Of a stretch of 64,000 nt of DNA, positions 43,094 to 52,330 are shown one piece after another. The notes beneath the pieces are model-generated. The model was given only the letters and a program-made list of their open reading frames with translations, did not search any database and had not been told where the DNA came from. The stretch's first letter is position 1, and each line of letters opens with the position of its first letter. A program made the translations under genes and the position numbers. The DNA comes from Flavobacteriaceae bacterium GF1 (GTDB lineage Bacteria > Bacteroidota > Bacteroidia > Flavobacteriales > Flavobacteriaceae). Location: assembly GCA_009797885.1 (NCBI GenBank), contig WNKP01000002.1, positions 310,001-374,000 on the forward strand, written 5' to 3'.

Positions 43094-43101
43094 TATTTTT
43101 G
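43094..43101 (+). promoter_or_regulatory. Candidate -7 element (TATTTTTG) for the acetyltransferase run
   Basis: Matches TAnnTTTG, 25 bp before the ATG at 43127. A TTG lies at 43067-43069 with a 24-base spacing. Confidence 0.42.
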
Positions 43102-43126
43102 GGGTGATGAATGCAACGCAAAGAAA

Positions 43127-43594
43127 ATGAAGGGAAAGTGGCCAAAAAACATACGTATTGAGGAGCGCAAGCTCCAGGTGACCGACTATCAACTTTTAAG
43201 GGGGCAGACCAATTGGGACGCAATTGCGGATTGGGCCGTAGGAATCGCTTTGGAAAATGATTTGTACAGTATAGCCGTATTTGATGGTCCAACTATGATA
43301 GGAATGGGTAGGGTCATTGGTGATGGGGCCATCTACTTCTATATCCAGGACATTATCGTCCATCCAAAGTATCGCAGGCTAGGACTCGGCAGGCTTATCA
43401 TGGAGCATATTGAAGGCTATTTGAAAAAAACGGCGATAAACAACTCGTTTGTGGGTTTAATGGCAGCGAGGGATTCCAAAGGATTTTATGAAAAGTTTGG
43501 ATTCAAGGAACGCGGAACGCATAGTCCGGGAATGTTTAAAATCATTGAGAAAACCGAATTGAATGGATTCGGGATGAAATCTAAAAATAGTTGA
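43127..43594 (+). CDS. GNAT-family N-acetyltransferase
   Basis: A 155-residue acetyltransferase. The acetyl-CoA loop is 'IIVHPKYRRLGLGRLIMEHI' (R/Q-x-x-G-x-G/A type), with 'MIGMGRVIGDGAIYFYI' before it and 'FYEKFGFKERG' closing the fold. The acceptor substrate is unknown. The hydrolase gene starts 1 bp after its stop, so the two are one operon. Confidence 0.87.
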   Translation: MKGKWPKNIRIEERKLQVTDYQLLRGQTNWDAIADWAVGIALENDLYSIAVFDGPTMIGMGRVIGDGAIYFYIQDIIVHPKYRRLGLGRLIMEHIEGYLKKTAINNSFVGLMAARDSKGFYEKFGFKERGTHSPGMFKIIEKTELNGFGMKSKNS

Positions 43595-43595
43595 A

Positions 43596-44657
43596 ATGAA
43601 GAAGTATATTTTCCTTTTGTTGCTAACGGTGGTTTTCATTTCGTGCTCCTCCACAAAGAAGATACGGACGGAAAATGGCATAGCGGAAATCAATTACCTG
43701 GATATCAATGGCACCAAACAATATGTCCTGATCCGTGGAGAGGATAAGGGCAACCCTGTACTGCTCTTCCTTCATGGCGGGCCAGGGGCGTCGGCAACGG
43801 CCTTGTTACGCAAGTATAACAAGGAGTTGGAAAAGCATTTTACAGTGGTGTATTGGGATCAAAGGAATGCAGGAAAGTCCTATAAAAAAGATTTCCCCAA
43901 AGACCAAATAAAGGTCGAACTCTACAATCGGGATGTTGATTTTTTGGTATCCTACCTCAAAAAGCGATTTCAAAAAGAAAAGTTGTTCCTGGTAGGGCAT
44001 TCATGGGGAGCCCGCTTGGGGATTTATGCTATAGGTCGAAATCCCAATGACTTTATGGCCTATGTGGGTGTTGGTCAGGAACTGGAAGCCTATAGGGGCG
44101 AACGGCTTTCCTATCAGTACACCTTGGACAAGGCCAAGGAAAGGAACCATACAAAGGCTCTGGAAGCACTTCATGAAAGCGGCGCGCCACAATCCGGGGA
44201 TTTTACGACAATGTACAAAAATGGGTTTTGGGGATTGGTCCAACAAAAACATTGGCTTTTAAAATTGGGAGGAGAGCGTTATGGGAGGACAAACTATTCG
44301 GATTGGATTCGCAATATTTGGCTGTCCAGGGAGTATTCGTTTTCAGATTTGATTAGATATGGGAAAAGTTCAGGATTTTCGGCGGGAAATATTATCTACG
44401 ATGCCGACTTCAATAACTATAATATCCCCGAGGACTACAAAGAGTTTAAAGTTCCGGTATTTTTCATATCGGGAGCTTATGACTACAATACACCATGGGA
44501 ATTGGTCAAAGAATATCATGCCAATATCCAGGCGCCAATGAAGGAATTCATCAAGTTTGAAAAATCGGGCCACAGCCCCTGTTTTGAAGAACCGGAACGA
44601 TTCAATAAAGAATTGATTCGAGTTTTGTCAAAAGTGGATACTAAGAGCCCGTCTTGA
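43596..44657 (+). CDS. Alpha/beta hydrolase lipoprotein (S33 prolyl-aminopeptidase-like)
   Basis: A 353-residue lipoprotein (lipobox 'VFISC'). The oxyanion motif is 'LFLHGGPGASAT', then 'VYWDQRNAGKSY', nucleophile elbow 'LVGHSWGARLG' and late 'KSGHSPCFEEPERF' with the catalytic His. HGGPG plus DQR is characteristic of S33 prolyl iminopeptidases and related enzymes. It acts on the envelope side. It lies between acetyltransferase genes, so the group could modify or degrade small foreign compounds; this is inference. Confidence 0.87.
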   Translation: MKKYIFLLLLTVVFISCSSTKKIRTENGIAEINYLDINGTKQYVLIRGEDKGNPVLLFLHGGPGASATALLRKYNKELEKHFTVVYWDQRNAGKSYKKDFPKDQIKVELYNRDVDFLVSYLKKRFQKEKLFLVGHSWGARLGIYAIGRNPNDFMAYVGVGQELEAYRGERLSYQYTLDKAKERNHTKALEALHESGAPQSGDFTTMYKNGFWGLVQQKHWLLKLGGERYGRTNYSDWIRNIWLSREYSFSDLIRYGKSSGFSAGNIIYDADFNNYNIPEDYKEFKVPVFFISGAYDYNTPWELVKEYHANIQAPMKEFIKFEKSGHSPCFEEPERFNKELIRVLSKVDTKSPS

Positions 44658-44695
44658 GTTCCAATTAAAATTGGAAAGAATTAAATGGTCCAAGA

Positions 44696-45211
44696 ATGGA
44701 AGATTTTCAGTTTAATACAGCAAGACTTCGGTTACTTCCCTTTATATTGGAAGACAGCAAAGAGTTTCAACTGTTGAACAACGATGCTTTCATACGAAAG
44801 TTTCTCTGGGATGATGAACGCATTGACGCCATGATGGCAGACGAAATTATGGAACAGAACCTAAGACATTTTGAGGAAGATCAATATGGTCTTTGAAAAA
44901 TTCAGTTAAGGCACAAGGCGAAAACCATTGGTTATGTTGGATTATGGCACTTTTTTGATGAACCACAACCGCAACTTATTTACGCCCTTTTGGAGCCCTA
45001 TACCAAAAGGGGGTATGCTACGGAAGCAAGTTGGTTGATCGTTAACTATGCACTTGAACAACTTGGCTTTACCTATTTGACGGCTGCTACCGATGAACCC
45101 CATTTAGCCTCACAAAGGGTAGCTCAACGATTGGGAATGTCATTTTTGGAAAAAAGAATTGAAGATAACAGGCCGACCCTGTTTTATAAAATTGAAAAGT
45201 GTACCGCCTAA
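44696..45211 (+). pseudogene. GNAT acetyltransferase interrupted by an in-frame TGA
   Basis: One reading frame from ATG 44696 to the TAA at 45211 is interrupted only by TGA at 44894-44896. Before it the product reads 'FEEDQYGL', after it 'KIQLRHKAKTIGYVGLWHF', 'LLEPYTKRGYATEAS' and 'LASQRVAQRLGMSFLEK', a complete RimJ/RimL-type acetyltransferase. Family members have Trp at the stop position ('YGLW'), so a TGG-to-TGA change is the simplest account. No frameshift is needed. The rest is well kept, so the change is recent or a sequence error. Confidence 0.8.
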
Positions 45212-45268
45212 AAAGAAGTAGAGGAACTGGATGAGGTATCATGATAAAATCAATTGTGAAGTGTATCA

Positions 45269-45769
45269 ATGTTGGAATTAAGAGAGGCTACCATAAAGGA
45301 TCTTGAATTGCTAAAATACTGGGACACCAAGCAACATGTCATTGATTGTGACCCGGATGATGATTGGAATTGGGAAACGGAACTACTTCGAAATCCGGAA
45401 TGGCGGGAACAATTGGTCGCGGAGTACCGTGGGGAACCCATTGGATTTTTGCAAATAATTGACCCATACCATGAAGATACGCAATACTGGGGGGAAGTCG
45501 GGCAGGATAAAAGGGCCATTGATATATGGATAGGAGAGGAAAACAACTTAAACCATGGTTACGGGACACGTATGATGGAACTTGCAATTCAAAGGTGCTT
45601 CCAAAATCCTAAGGTAAATGGAATTTTGGTCGATCCGCTGAAGACCAACACCAGGGCACATCGATTTTATAGGAGGTTAGGTTTTAAATTCATGGAAGAA
45701 AGGGACTTTAATGGAACAACTTGCCATGTCTATGAATTGAGCAGAAAGTCAGCGGAAAAGAAGGGATAA
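45269..45769 (+). CDS. AAC(6')-like GNAT acetyltransferase
   Basis: A 166-residue acetyltransferase resembling the aminoglycoside 6'-N-acetyltransferase subgroup: 'YWDTKQHVIDCDPDDDW', 'AIDIWIGEENNLNHGYG', and 'GILVDPLKTNTRAHRFYRRL'. The acetyl-CoA loop is 'LNHGYGTRMMELAI'. True drug acetylation cannot be claimed from sequence; many such proteins act on other amines. It closes the acetyltransferase-hydrolase run, 57 bp after the interrupted gene. Confidence 0.8.
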   Translation: MLELREATIKDLELLKYWDTKQHVIDCDPDDDWNWETELLRNPEWREQLVAEYRGEPIGFLQIIDPYHEDTQYWGEVGQDKRAIDIWIGEENNLNHGYGTRMMELAIQRCFQNPKVNGILVDPLKTNTRAHRFYRRLGFKFMEERDFNGTTCHVYELSRKSAEKKG

Positions 45770-45914
45770 AAACGTTCTTTTGATGGCTTGGCATTACTTC
45801 AAAAAGGAACGGGGATTGCCCACCAATTCGTTAACAAATCACAAAATAGTCTTAAGAAGCATACTGGATCGCTACTATTATTAAGATCTTTAAAACAGGC
45901 TAAAGACCAAATCC

Positions 45915-46457
45915 ATGAGGGCATTCAAGATCATTCTTTATAGTATCATTTTCGTGATGATCGTTTCATCATGCCATCCTGAAGTTTCAAAACCACAACA
46001 TCCAAGCCCCATGGAATTTGGATGGAGGTCCGTTTACAAACATGATGGGAACGGAAAACTTCTGGAGGGCAGTATGGATTCCCTGATTGCGGGAATCAGA
46101 AATGGATATGATGTGAGAATAGGCTGGGGCTGGCAAAGACAGTTGGGGGATTCCCTTTTAACACTTGAGCATGTTGCGGAGCCCCTGTACATCAGTATAA
46201 TCCAAGGTTCAGATGTATCGGCCATAATCGATCCCCACCCTTTGCTAAAAAGCTATATTGCCATTGATGAACAGGCCTTTAGTGAAGAAGGCCATATTTG
46301 GCAATGTATTATGACCACCAAGGGAACATTTAATGCCCAAGTATACGATCGCTCCACTGGAAAACTTGTCAAAGATTGGCCGCAAAACCATAGAATGACC
46401 TGGTTTTTGGAATATCCTCAAAATGCGCGGAGCCATAGTAACCCTTTATACGAATAA
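45915..46457 (+). CDS. Lipoprotein of unknown family (paralog A)
   Basis: A 180-residue lipoprotein (lipobox 'IVSSC'). The mature domain begins 'GWRSVYKHDGNGKLLEGSM' and 'LIAGIRNGYDVRIGWGW'. The next gene encodes the same domain, so this is a tandem family. The alternating pattern suggests a small beta-barrel or cupin-like fold; function unknown. The next ATG is 1 bp after its TAA. Confidence 0.7.
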   Translation: MRAFKIILYSIIFVMIVSSCHPEVSKPQHPSPMEFGWRSVYKHDGNGKLLEGSMDSLIAGIRNGYDVRIGWGWQRQLGDSLLTLEHVAEPLYISIIQGSDVSAIIDPHPLLKSYIAIDEQAFSEEGHIWQCIMTTKGTFNAQVYDRSTGKLVKDWPQNHRMTWFLEYPQNARSHSNPLYE

Positions 46458-46458
46458 G

Positions 46459-46923
46459 ATGAAAACATTTCCTATCCTTTTGTTTCTATTACTGTTCACC
46501 GCGGGATTTTCCCAAACGGGTTGGAAGTTGGTATATGAAAACGATGCCGAAGGCAAGACGGTCAATGGAGATTTGGATGAACTCGTTTTGGCAATACAAC
46601 ATGGGGAACCGGTCAGGATATACTATAACTCCAAGAAGCCCAATGACCCGGATACCTATGTGGAACATACGGCTTTGGTCAAGTTTTTTACCATTCTAAA
46701 TTCTCCCGAGGGTCGGTTCGTTACGGCTCAAATTGACCCTATAGTCGGGCAAATCCCATTATTTGATCAAGGGCACGTATTGCTGAAGGAAAATCTGGAG
46801 TGGTCACTCATTGCTTCCACAAACGGGAAAAATGATACCATGACGAGGAATGTGATAACAGGGGAAATTGTAGGTCATCAAATCCGTAGCTGGGGCACCA
46901 AATGGTTTGTTGAAAAGAAGTAG
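46459..46923 (+). CDS. Secreted protein of unknown family (paralog B)
   Basis: A 154-residue exported protein from ATG 46459; the earlier in-frame ATG would overlap paralog A and lacks a signal. The signal ends near 'AGFSQ'. 'GWKLVYENDAEGKTVNGDL' and 'LVLAIQHGEPVRIYYN' align with paralog A. It lacks the lipobox, so the two copies go to different places: one lipid-anchored, one soluble. Confidence 0.72.
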   Translation: MKTFPILLFLLLFTAGFSQTGWKLVYENDAEGKTVNGDLDELVLAIQHGEPVRIYYNSKKPNDPDTYVEHTALVKFFTILNSPEGRFVTAQIDPIVGQIPLFDQGHVLLKENLEWSLIASTNGKNDTMTRNVITGEIVGHQIRSWGTKWFVEKK

Positions 46924-46977
46924 TCGATTTTCAGGTCGATGAAGGAAAATTGACCCTAGGTTCCTGTAGGTAAATAA

Positions 46978-47005
46978 AAGAGGCCGCTCCCCCAAGCGAC
47001 CTCTT
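46978..47005 (-). terminator. Terminator of the surface-protein operon
   Basis: On the minus strand AAGAGGTCGCT pairs with AGCGGCCTCTT (one G:U), 6-nt loop, followed by TTATTT. It lies 23 bp past the stop of the lipoprotein at 47029. A further near-palindrome, ACGGTCA-A-TGACCGT, sits at 47015-47029. Confidence 0.7.
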
Positions 47006-47028
47006 CCGTGATTCACGGTCAATGACCG

Positions 47029-47775
47029 TTATTCACCTACCCGAAACAAAAATGTTTCTGAAGTAGATGCGTTATCTTGACTGTCCGAAACCACAACGGA
47101 CCATTCATATGTATTTCCCGATTCTACTGTTACTACAAGGCTTGTATCCGTAAGTGTTCCTTGCGAAGTGTTGGTCGTAGTACCTTGAATCCCAAAGAAT
47201 ACTTCATAATCTTCAATATCCCCATCCACATCACTGGCAGACCATTCCAAAGTCACTGAGGTAGTACCCGAGGGTAGGGTTGCACCCCTATTGGGATTCA
47301 CCGCTTCCGCAGGAAAAGGGGCATAATTCTCTATTCCCAGGCCTTCATTGTAAAATCGCCAAGTAGGGCTTTGGGCGGTTGAATTGGTACCGTTTGCCCT
47401 TGAGGTTACAAACCACTCGTAAGGTGTTCCCCTTAAAATAGTGATAGGGGTCTCATTGCTATTTGCAATCGTATTAAAGGATGTCCCCGTACTTAAGTTG
47501 GTAAGGGTTACGGAATAACTATCCGTATTCTGGGATGCGTTCCAACGAAAGGTAACCGTACTTTCCGTATCGCTAACGGTTTCCCCTTCGTTACATTCAG
47601 TATCGTCTTCTGGGAAAATCAATGTGGCTACCGTAGGATCCGGAACAACCATAGGGTCATCATCATCACCTCCCATTGGTGGAGGGGGACCATCATCATC
47701 ACCTCCCGAGCCGCCACATGCGCCCAGGGCCACGAGGCAAAAACATAAAATCAGTAAGGAATAAAACTTTTTCAT
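47029..47775 (-). CDS. Fibronectin-III-like lipoprotein
   Basis: A 248-residue lipoprotein (lipobox 'ALGAC') followed by a Gly/Asp/Pro-rich linker ('[13 protein letters not shown]'), the usual signal for surface display in Bacteroidota. Two fibronectin-III-like repeats follow ('[18 protein letters not shown]' and '[19 protein letters not shown]', with 'YEWFVTSR' and 'YEWSVVVSD'). No enzyme motif. Its ATG overlaps the stop of the T9SS protein by 4 bp, so they form one operon. Confidence 0.78.
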   Translation of the reverse strand: MKKFYSLLILCFCLVALGACGGSGGDDDGPPPPMGGDDDDPMVVPDPTVATLIFPEDDTECNEGETVSDTESTVTFRWNASQNTDSYSVTLTNLSTGTSFNTIANSNETPITILRGTPYEWFVTSRANGTNSTAQSPTWRFYNEGLGIENYAPFPAEAVNPNRGATLPSGTTSVTLEWSASDVDGDIEDYEVFFGIQGTTTNTSQGTLTDTSLVVTVESGNTYEWSVVVSDSQDNASTSETFLFRVGE

Positions 47776-49877
47776 TGCTTGATAATTTTGTGGTTAAAGA
47801 GCGTTGCCTTATTGGAAACATTGAGGATGTAAACCCCTTTCGCCAAAGTAGTGGTCCCAATTTCTATAAGTCCTCCTTTCACGCTCATTTCCTTATCCAT
47901 GATTTTTGCTCCTGATAGGGAATAAATGGAAGCCCTAACGGTTTGGAATTCATCCCGAGATCCCAAATACACGGATACCCTTTCCTGAACAACCGGATTT
48001 GGATAGGCCATTACATTGTTTGAAATAACGATGATATCCTCATAAGAACCTTGGCAACCTTTATCGCCGGTGATGCGTAATGTATTCTCAACCCTATTTA
48101 GGGGAAGGGTGATATGACTTTCATTGGTCCTGTAGGATTCCCCATTCAACGCTATGAAATACGTGGTGCTTCCCTTTAGATCAAGCGTTACGTTCTTGGC
48201 TACGGCATCCACTTTTGATGTTGCGGACAGGGATTCCGGTTCATCAATGGTTACATCAAAGCATTGTTCGTAATCCATTTGACCTGCTATGGTTATACAG
48301 AGCTCATAAGCCCCTGCTTCTAAATCCGTAAATGTCAATTCCTGGGTAAAGGGTAGGGCCTGATCCGTATTGCCCAATCTTAGGGTGGCCGTATATTCCA
48401 GTGCTTCCTGGGCCGTTATTTCCAATTGGCCGTCATTATTTTCAATACAGCTCTCACCAATGGTCTTTAAGGTGAAGTTGGAGGCGGGCAAGGAAAAAAT
48501 GGGGCATCCGTCAAAGTCTACCACGGCATCTGGCGGGGTATTGGGACATAGGTCGTCCATATCCGGAATACCGTCATTATCGGAATCATCGTCACAAATA
48601 TCCCCTTCGCCGTCATTATCCGCATCGGCCTGATCTGGATTGGCCGTAAGCGGACAGTTGTCAGAGGCATCATCAATTCCATCACCATCATCATCCGTAT
48701 CGCAAACATCGCCTTCCCCATCATTGTCAGTGTCCAATTGGTCCGCATTGGCCATCATAGGACAATTGTCATCCGTATCCAAAATACCATCGTTATCGTC
48801 GTCATCGTCACAAACATCCCCAATGCCATCGTTATCATTGTCTGCCTGATCGCTATTTGGCGTTAATGGACAATTATCATTTACATCCAATATCCCATCG
48901 TTGTCATCATCATCGGAATCCACTGTTATTGCAATACAATTGGAGACCACGGTTTGACCATTAAATGAAATTTGAACGGCATAAGTGCCACTTTGGGTCG
49001 CTGTAAAGCTTCTGTTGGTTTCCCCATCGATTACCGTATTGGTATTACCGCAGTCCAACCATTGGTAGGTTGCGCCCGTTGCATTAAAATTGGCCGTCAA
49101 TAGATTTTCAATAACGGTCACCGTGTTATCAATGGCGGCCGGGTCTACCGTAAAGGAAGCCGTATCATACAGGCTCCACACACCACCTTCCGTTCGGACC
49201 CTGATGAATACCGTATGGGCACCCGCTGCCAAACCATCGGTAGGTAATGCAAAGGATTGGGTCAATTGGCCCGTATTCGTATCCAAAGTCAAAGCTGTGC
49301 CATTACCGGCTCCGGGGTCCGGACCATCAAAAAAGTACTCAGCTGCCGTGATGGGCTCATTTTCATCGGCAAAGGTTCCGATATAAATGATGGTACGATC
49401 GTACAAACTCCAATTGCCATCCGTATTCCGGGTTCTTACATAAAAATTGTGGAATCCTTCCGTAAGTCCAACAGTGGGGATGGCAAACGTTTGGGTCAAT
49501 TGTCCGGTATTCGTATTTAAAGCCAGTGCCGTACCATTGCCGACCCCGGGATCTTGATCAAAGAAATACTCTGCCGCAGCTATGTTCTGATTGACATTTG
49601 AAATTGCTGCTATATAAAATACCGATCGGTCATAAAGACTCCAATTGCCACTGGCAACCTGGGTTCTCACATATAAGTTGTGGAATCCTTCGGAAAGTCC
49701 CGTGGTGGGGATGGAAAATTCCTGGATAAGGCTGCCTGAGTTCCCGTTTATGGTCAAAGCCGTACCATTGCCCACTCCTGGGTCCGGCCCATCAATAAAA
49801 TATTCGGCAGCACCGATACTCTGTGCTGTTGCCCATCCACCAAAGAGGAGTAGGCAAATCATCAATACCCTTTTCAT
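47772..49877 (-). CDS. T9SS-secreted surface protein with thrombospondin-3 repeats
   Basis: A 701-residue secreted protein. After the signal ('GWATAQ') three ~75-residue repeats begin '[19 protein letters not shown]' and end '[13 protein letters not shown]' (residues ~20-245). A PKD-like segment follows. Residues ~325-460 hold calcium-binding thrombospondin type 3 repeats ('[18 protein letters not shown]' type). The C-terminal ~75 residues are a type A T9SS sorting domain ('[13 protein letters not shown]', '[19 protein letters not shown]'). It is delivered to the cell surface or medium, probably for adhesion. Confidence 0.9.
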   Translation of the reverse strand: MKRVLMICLLLFGGWATAQSIGAAEYFIDGPDPGVGNGTALTINGNSGSLIQEFSIPTTGLSEGFHNLYVRTQVASGNWSLYDRSVFYIAAISNVNQNIAAAEYFFDQDPGVGNGTALALNTNTGQLTQTFAIPTVGLTEGFHNFYVRTRNTDGNWSLYDRTIIYIGTFADENEPITAAEYFFDGPDPGAGNGTALTLDTNTGQLTQSFALPTDGLAAGAHTVFIRVRTEGGVWSLYDTASFTVDPAAIDNTVTVIENLLTANFNATGATYQWLDCGNTNTVIDGETNRSFTATQSGTYAVQISFNGQTVVSNCIAITVDSDDDDNDGILDVNDNCPLTPNSDQADNDNDGIGDVCDDDDDNDGILDTDDNCPMMANADQLDTDNDGEGDVCDTDDDGDGIDDASDNCPLTANPDQADADNDGEGDICDDDSDNDGIPDMDDLCPNTPPDAVVDFDGCPIFSLPASNFTLKTIGESCIENNDGQLEITAQEALEYTATLRLGNTDQALPFTQELTFTDLEAGAYELCITIAGQMDYEQCFDVTIDEPESLSATSKVDAVAKNVTLDLKGSTTYFIALNGESYRTNESHITLPLNRVENTLRITGDKGCQGSYEDIIVISNNVMAYPNPVVQERVSVYLGSRDEFQTVRASIYSLSGAKIMDKEMSVKGGLIEIGTTTLAKGVYILNVSNKATLFNHKIIKQ

Positions 49878-49880
49878 AGT

Positions 49881-50918
49881 CTATTGGTTAGTGGTATTTA
49901 TGATGACGTTTAGGTTTTGACCAGGGGCAACCGTAGTACTGATGGCTTGAATGTTAATGGTAGGGATACCATCCGTAAATCCTACGTTGTCAAAAACAAA
50001 ACCACTGCCATCAAAAAGCCCAAGATCTTCACCATTTACTCCTGCTCCCCTTGCCAGGGAATTGCCCAGAAGCTGGTAGTTGTCCTGAAGGGGTTCAAAG
50101 GTGGTATTATCATTGTCCTCAACAAACAGGGGATCAATATTGTCAAGATTGTTGGTGCCCTGTAACGCCACTACGGGTCCACTTGACAAATTGAAGGTTA
50201 GGCAGTTTGAAAACGTAACCCCAGCTTCATTGGGATCCGGGGATGAAGAAGTATTAAAATAAAATATACTGTTCTGAATTTCGGCACTACCACTTGCACT
50301 GTTTGCGTTAAAAACTGGCCTGAACGCATTTGGGGACAAAAAGATGTTGTTCTTGATGGTAATGCTTTGAAATGATTTTACGGCAATCACATCTGTGATT
50401 ATATTATTGGTAATTAATGCGTTGGAGTAATTATTACTTCCTGCAAAACTAGTTACAAAACCCACTCTCCTAATGATGTTTCCCCGTAGGGTTACGTTGT
50501 TCATCCCAGCATCCTCAAAATAGATTCCATCGTCCACCAAACAGTTTTCAATAACAATATTTTCTATGGTGGTAGAATTTCCATCGGTGCTGATTACATC
50601 AGTGACGTGAATGCCCTGTATGGTCGTATTGGAGGCATTGTTCCTTAAGAAAATGTCGTCAATTGCGGTTTCCTTATCGGAACTGCTGTGGGAAAATCCA
50701 ATTAAGGTGAGCGGTTTATTAACGTCGATGACCCCATAATTGACTTCGGAAGGATGTACATAGATGATATCACCGTCCTGTGCTTGGGAAATAGCACTCT
50801 GTAAATCGTTGAATTGTGCCGCACTTCCCGGAGAGTTATCCACGGTGATGATGTTTTGGGCATATATAAAGGCCAAATTGACCAAAAAAGCTAAAGTAAA
50901 GAGCGTAGTTTTTCTCAT
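49881..50918 (-). CDS. Secreted right-handed beta-helix protein
   Basis: A 345-residue exported protein (signal cut near 'AFIYAQ'). Residues ~35-60 ('FNDLQSAISQAQDGDIIYV') and the repeating hydrophobic rungs ('NTTIQGIHVTDV', 'TTIENIVIENCLVDDG', 'NVTLRGNIIRRVG') are the pectate-lyase-like parallel beta-helix pattern. No lyase catalytic residues can be singled out. It is the first gene of the surface operon and starts 33 bp after the lipoprotein at 50952. Confidence 0.75.
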   Translation of the reverse strand: MRKTTLFTLAFLVNLAFIYAQNIITVDNSPGSAAQFNDLQSAISQAQDGDIIYVHPSEVNYGVIDVNKPLTLIGFSHSSSDKETAIDDIFLRNNASNTTIQGIHVTDVISTDGNSTTIENIVIENCLVDDGIYFEDAGMNNVTLRGNIIRRVGFVTSFAGSNNYSNALITNNIITDVIAVKSFQSITIKNNIFLSPNAFRPVFNANSASGSAEIQNSIFYFNTSSSPDPNEAGVTFSNCLTFNLSSGPVVALQGTNNLDNIDPLFVEDNDNTTFEPLQDNYQLLGNSLARGAGVNGEDLGLFDGSGFVFDNVGFTDGIPTINIQAISTTVAPGQNLNVIINTTNQ

Positions 50919-50951
50919 TTTATAGTGGTTTAAAGATTAAGTCAAAGCTGG

Positions 50952-51512
50952 TTAATTGATTTCATAGTATACGTTGTTGAACCTGCCGTTGGCAATTCGA
51001 TATTCGTCCCCATTGCTTTCGTCCAAAGCTAAAAAGCTGAATTCCCCGGAAATTGTTCGGGAAGAGGTGTCCAATGCGGTAATCCTAAAAAACGCTTCCC
51101 CATTTTCGATTGCAGAACTGGCGATAGTGGCATTGGCATCCGATAGGGTGCTTTCCCCAATGATATATTGCCCTACAACACTTATAATGGACTCGTCCTC
51201 TGAACTGGAACTGAACGATCTTCCGGTACTGAAGTCTTCCTCATTTTGAAAACTTATGGCCAAACTGATGGATTCTACCTGGGCAACCCCAAGATCGGAT
51301 TCTACAAGAGTGGCGGAAATTGTAAAAATGGTTGCAAAATCGTTCACGAAAAGATTCCCTTCCGTGAATGCTTCATCAGATGCAAATGAGCGCCCATTCA
51401 CCGTTGCCGTCAAGGTGTTTTCAGAAGTTGGTATTTCACCATTGGAATCGTCTGAGTTGGAACAGGAAGCCATTACTAAAAAGACGAAGGGAAAAATCAA
51501 TTTCTTGGTCAT
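50952..51512 (-). CDS. Beta-rich lipoprotein (DUF6252-like)
   Basis: A 186-residue lipoprotein from ATG 51512 with lipobox 'LVMASC' and linker 'SNSDDSNGEIPTSEN'. The body 'NTLTATVNGRSFASDEAF' resembles the DUF6252-type domain seen in flavobacterial surface lipoproteins, with 'TISGEFSFLALDESNGDEY' near the end. Function unknown. A -7 element lies 25 bp before its start, so it probably begins the surface transcript. Confidence 0.7.
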   Translation of the reverse strand: MTKKLIFPFVFLVMASCSNSDDSNGEIPTSENTLTATVNGRSFASDEAFTEGNLFVNDFATIFTISATLVESDLGVAQVESISLAISFQNEEDFSTGRSFSSSSEDESIISVVGQYIIGESTLSDANATIASSAIENGEAFFRITALDTSSRTISGEFSFLALDESNGDEYRIANGRFNNVYYEIN

Positions 51513-51536
51513 AAGTCTGGTTCTTTGATTACGGAC

Positions 51537-51561
51537 CAAACCTATCTTCCTTTAGGGACAA
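51537..51561 (-). promoter_or_regulatory. Candidate promoter of the surface-protein operon
   Basis: TAGGTTTG (51537-51544) matches TAnnTTTG, with TTG at 51559-51561, a spacing of 14 that is shorter than usual. It is 25 bp before the ATG at 51512. Confidence 0.4.
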
Positions 51562-51649
51562 ACCCTTACGGGAATCCGTAGGTTTTAACAAGGTTTTCCC
51601 CAATTTGGACAAGGGGTATAAAAAAATCGATGAAAGGTAGATTCAGGGG

Positions 51650-52318
51650 TCAGATTAACCCCAAATCCTTGGCGGTTGCTACCAGCTGAATGGCATTTTT
51701 GGCTTCGAACTCTTCTTTTAACCTATTGATACGTTTCTCTATGGAGCTTAAACTGCTTGGGGACATCCCCTGTGATTTAAAATCCCGTGCGATTTCGCTC
51801 TGGGAATAGCCCTTGGCCAGGTTGGAAAGTAAGGAGATGTCGTAATCCTCCAGTTCAAACAGGTTCTTTTTTTCCACATTATTTTTTAGTTCCGGGGATA
51901 AAAAGGTGTCCCCATTGGCTATGGCCAATAGGGCTTGCTCCAGATTTTTAAGACCGTTCCTGCCTTTTAGCACATAGGCCTCAATTTTTTGGATTTCCAT
52001 GAGTTCGTTGATCACTGCCCTGCGATCCTCAATGGAATAGACAACTATTGGAATGGAAATCCCCTGTTCCCTCAACTTTTCCACAAGTTCCTTACCGCCT
52101 TTCAGTTTGGCTTCCCTATAGTCTTTTTCGAAAGAAAGGTCCGTGATGAGCAAATCGAATGGGGCCCCATCCTGTTTAGCCCTTTTAATTTTTAGGTAGG
52201 CCTCGTCACAATACTGGGAGGTCACAATTTCTCCTGCCCCAATTTTGTTCTGGACCACGGCAGAAATACCCAGGCCAATACTATCAAAGTCTTCGACAAC
52301 CAATATCTTTTTGAACAT
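51650..52318 (-). CDS. LuxR/NarL-type response regulator
   Basis: A 222-residue response regulator. The receiver spans residues 1-125, with acidic pocket 'VVEDFD' and phospho-acceptor Asp60 in 'DLLITDLSFEKDY'. The DNA-binding part is residues ~155-222 ('LSNLAKGYSQSEIARDF', 'SLSSIEKRINRLKEEF'), a LuxR-like helix-turn-helix. The kinase gene ends 12 bp upstream, so this is its partner. The adjoining surface operon is a likely target. Confidence 0.87.
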   Translation of the reverse strand: MFKKILVVEDFDSIGLGISAVVQNKIGAGEIVTSQYCDEAYLKIKRAKQDGAPFDLLITDLSFEKDYREAKLKGGKELVEKLREQGISIPIVVYSIEDRRAVINELMEIQKIEAYVLKGRNGLKNLEQALLAIANGDTFLSPELKNNVEKKNLFELEDYDISLLSNLAKGYSQSEIARDFKSQGMSPSSLSSIEKRINRLKEEFEAKNAIQLVATAKDLGLI

Positions 52319-52330
52319 CTTAGGATTTGA

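Noticed and set aside
44894-44896. UGA recoding (selenocysteine or Trp) in the acetyltransferase
   Set aside because: No hairpin resembling a SECIS is apparent, and UGA is used as a normal stop elsewhere in the window (for example the chagasin-like gene).
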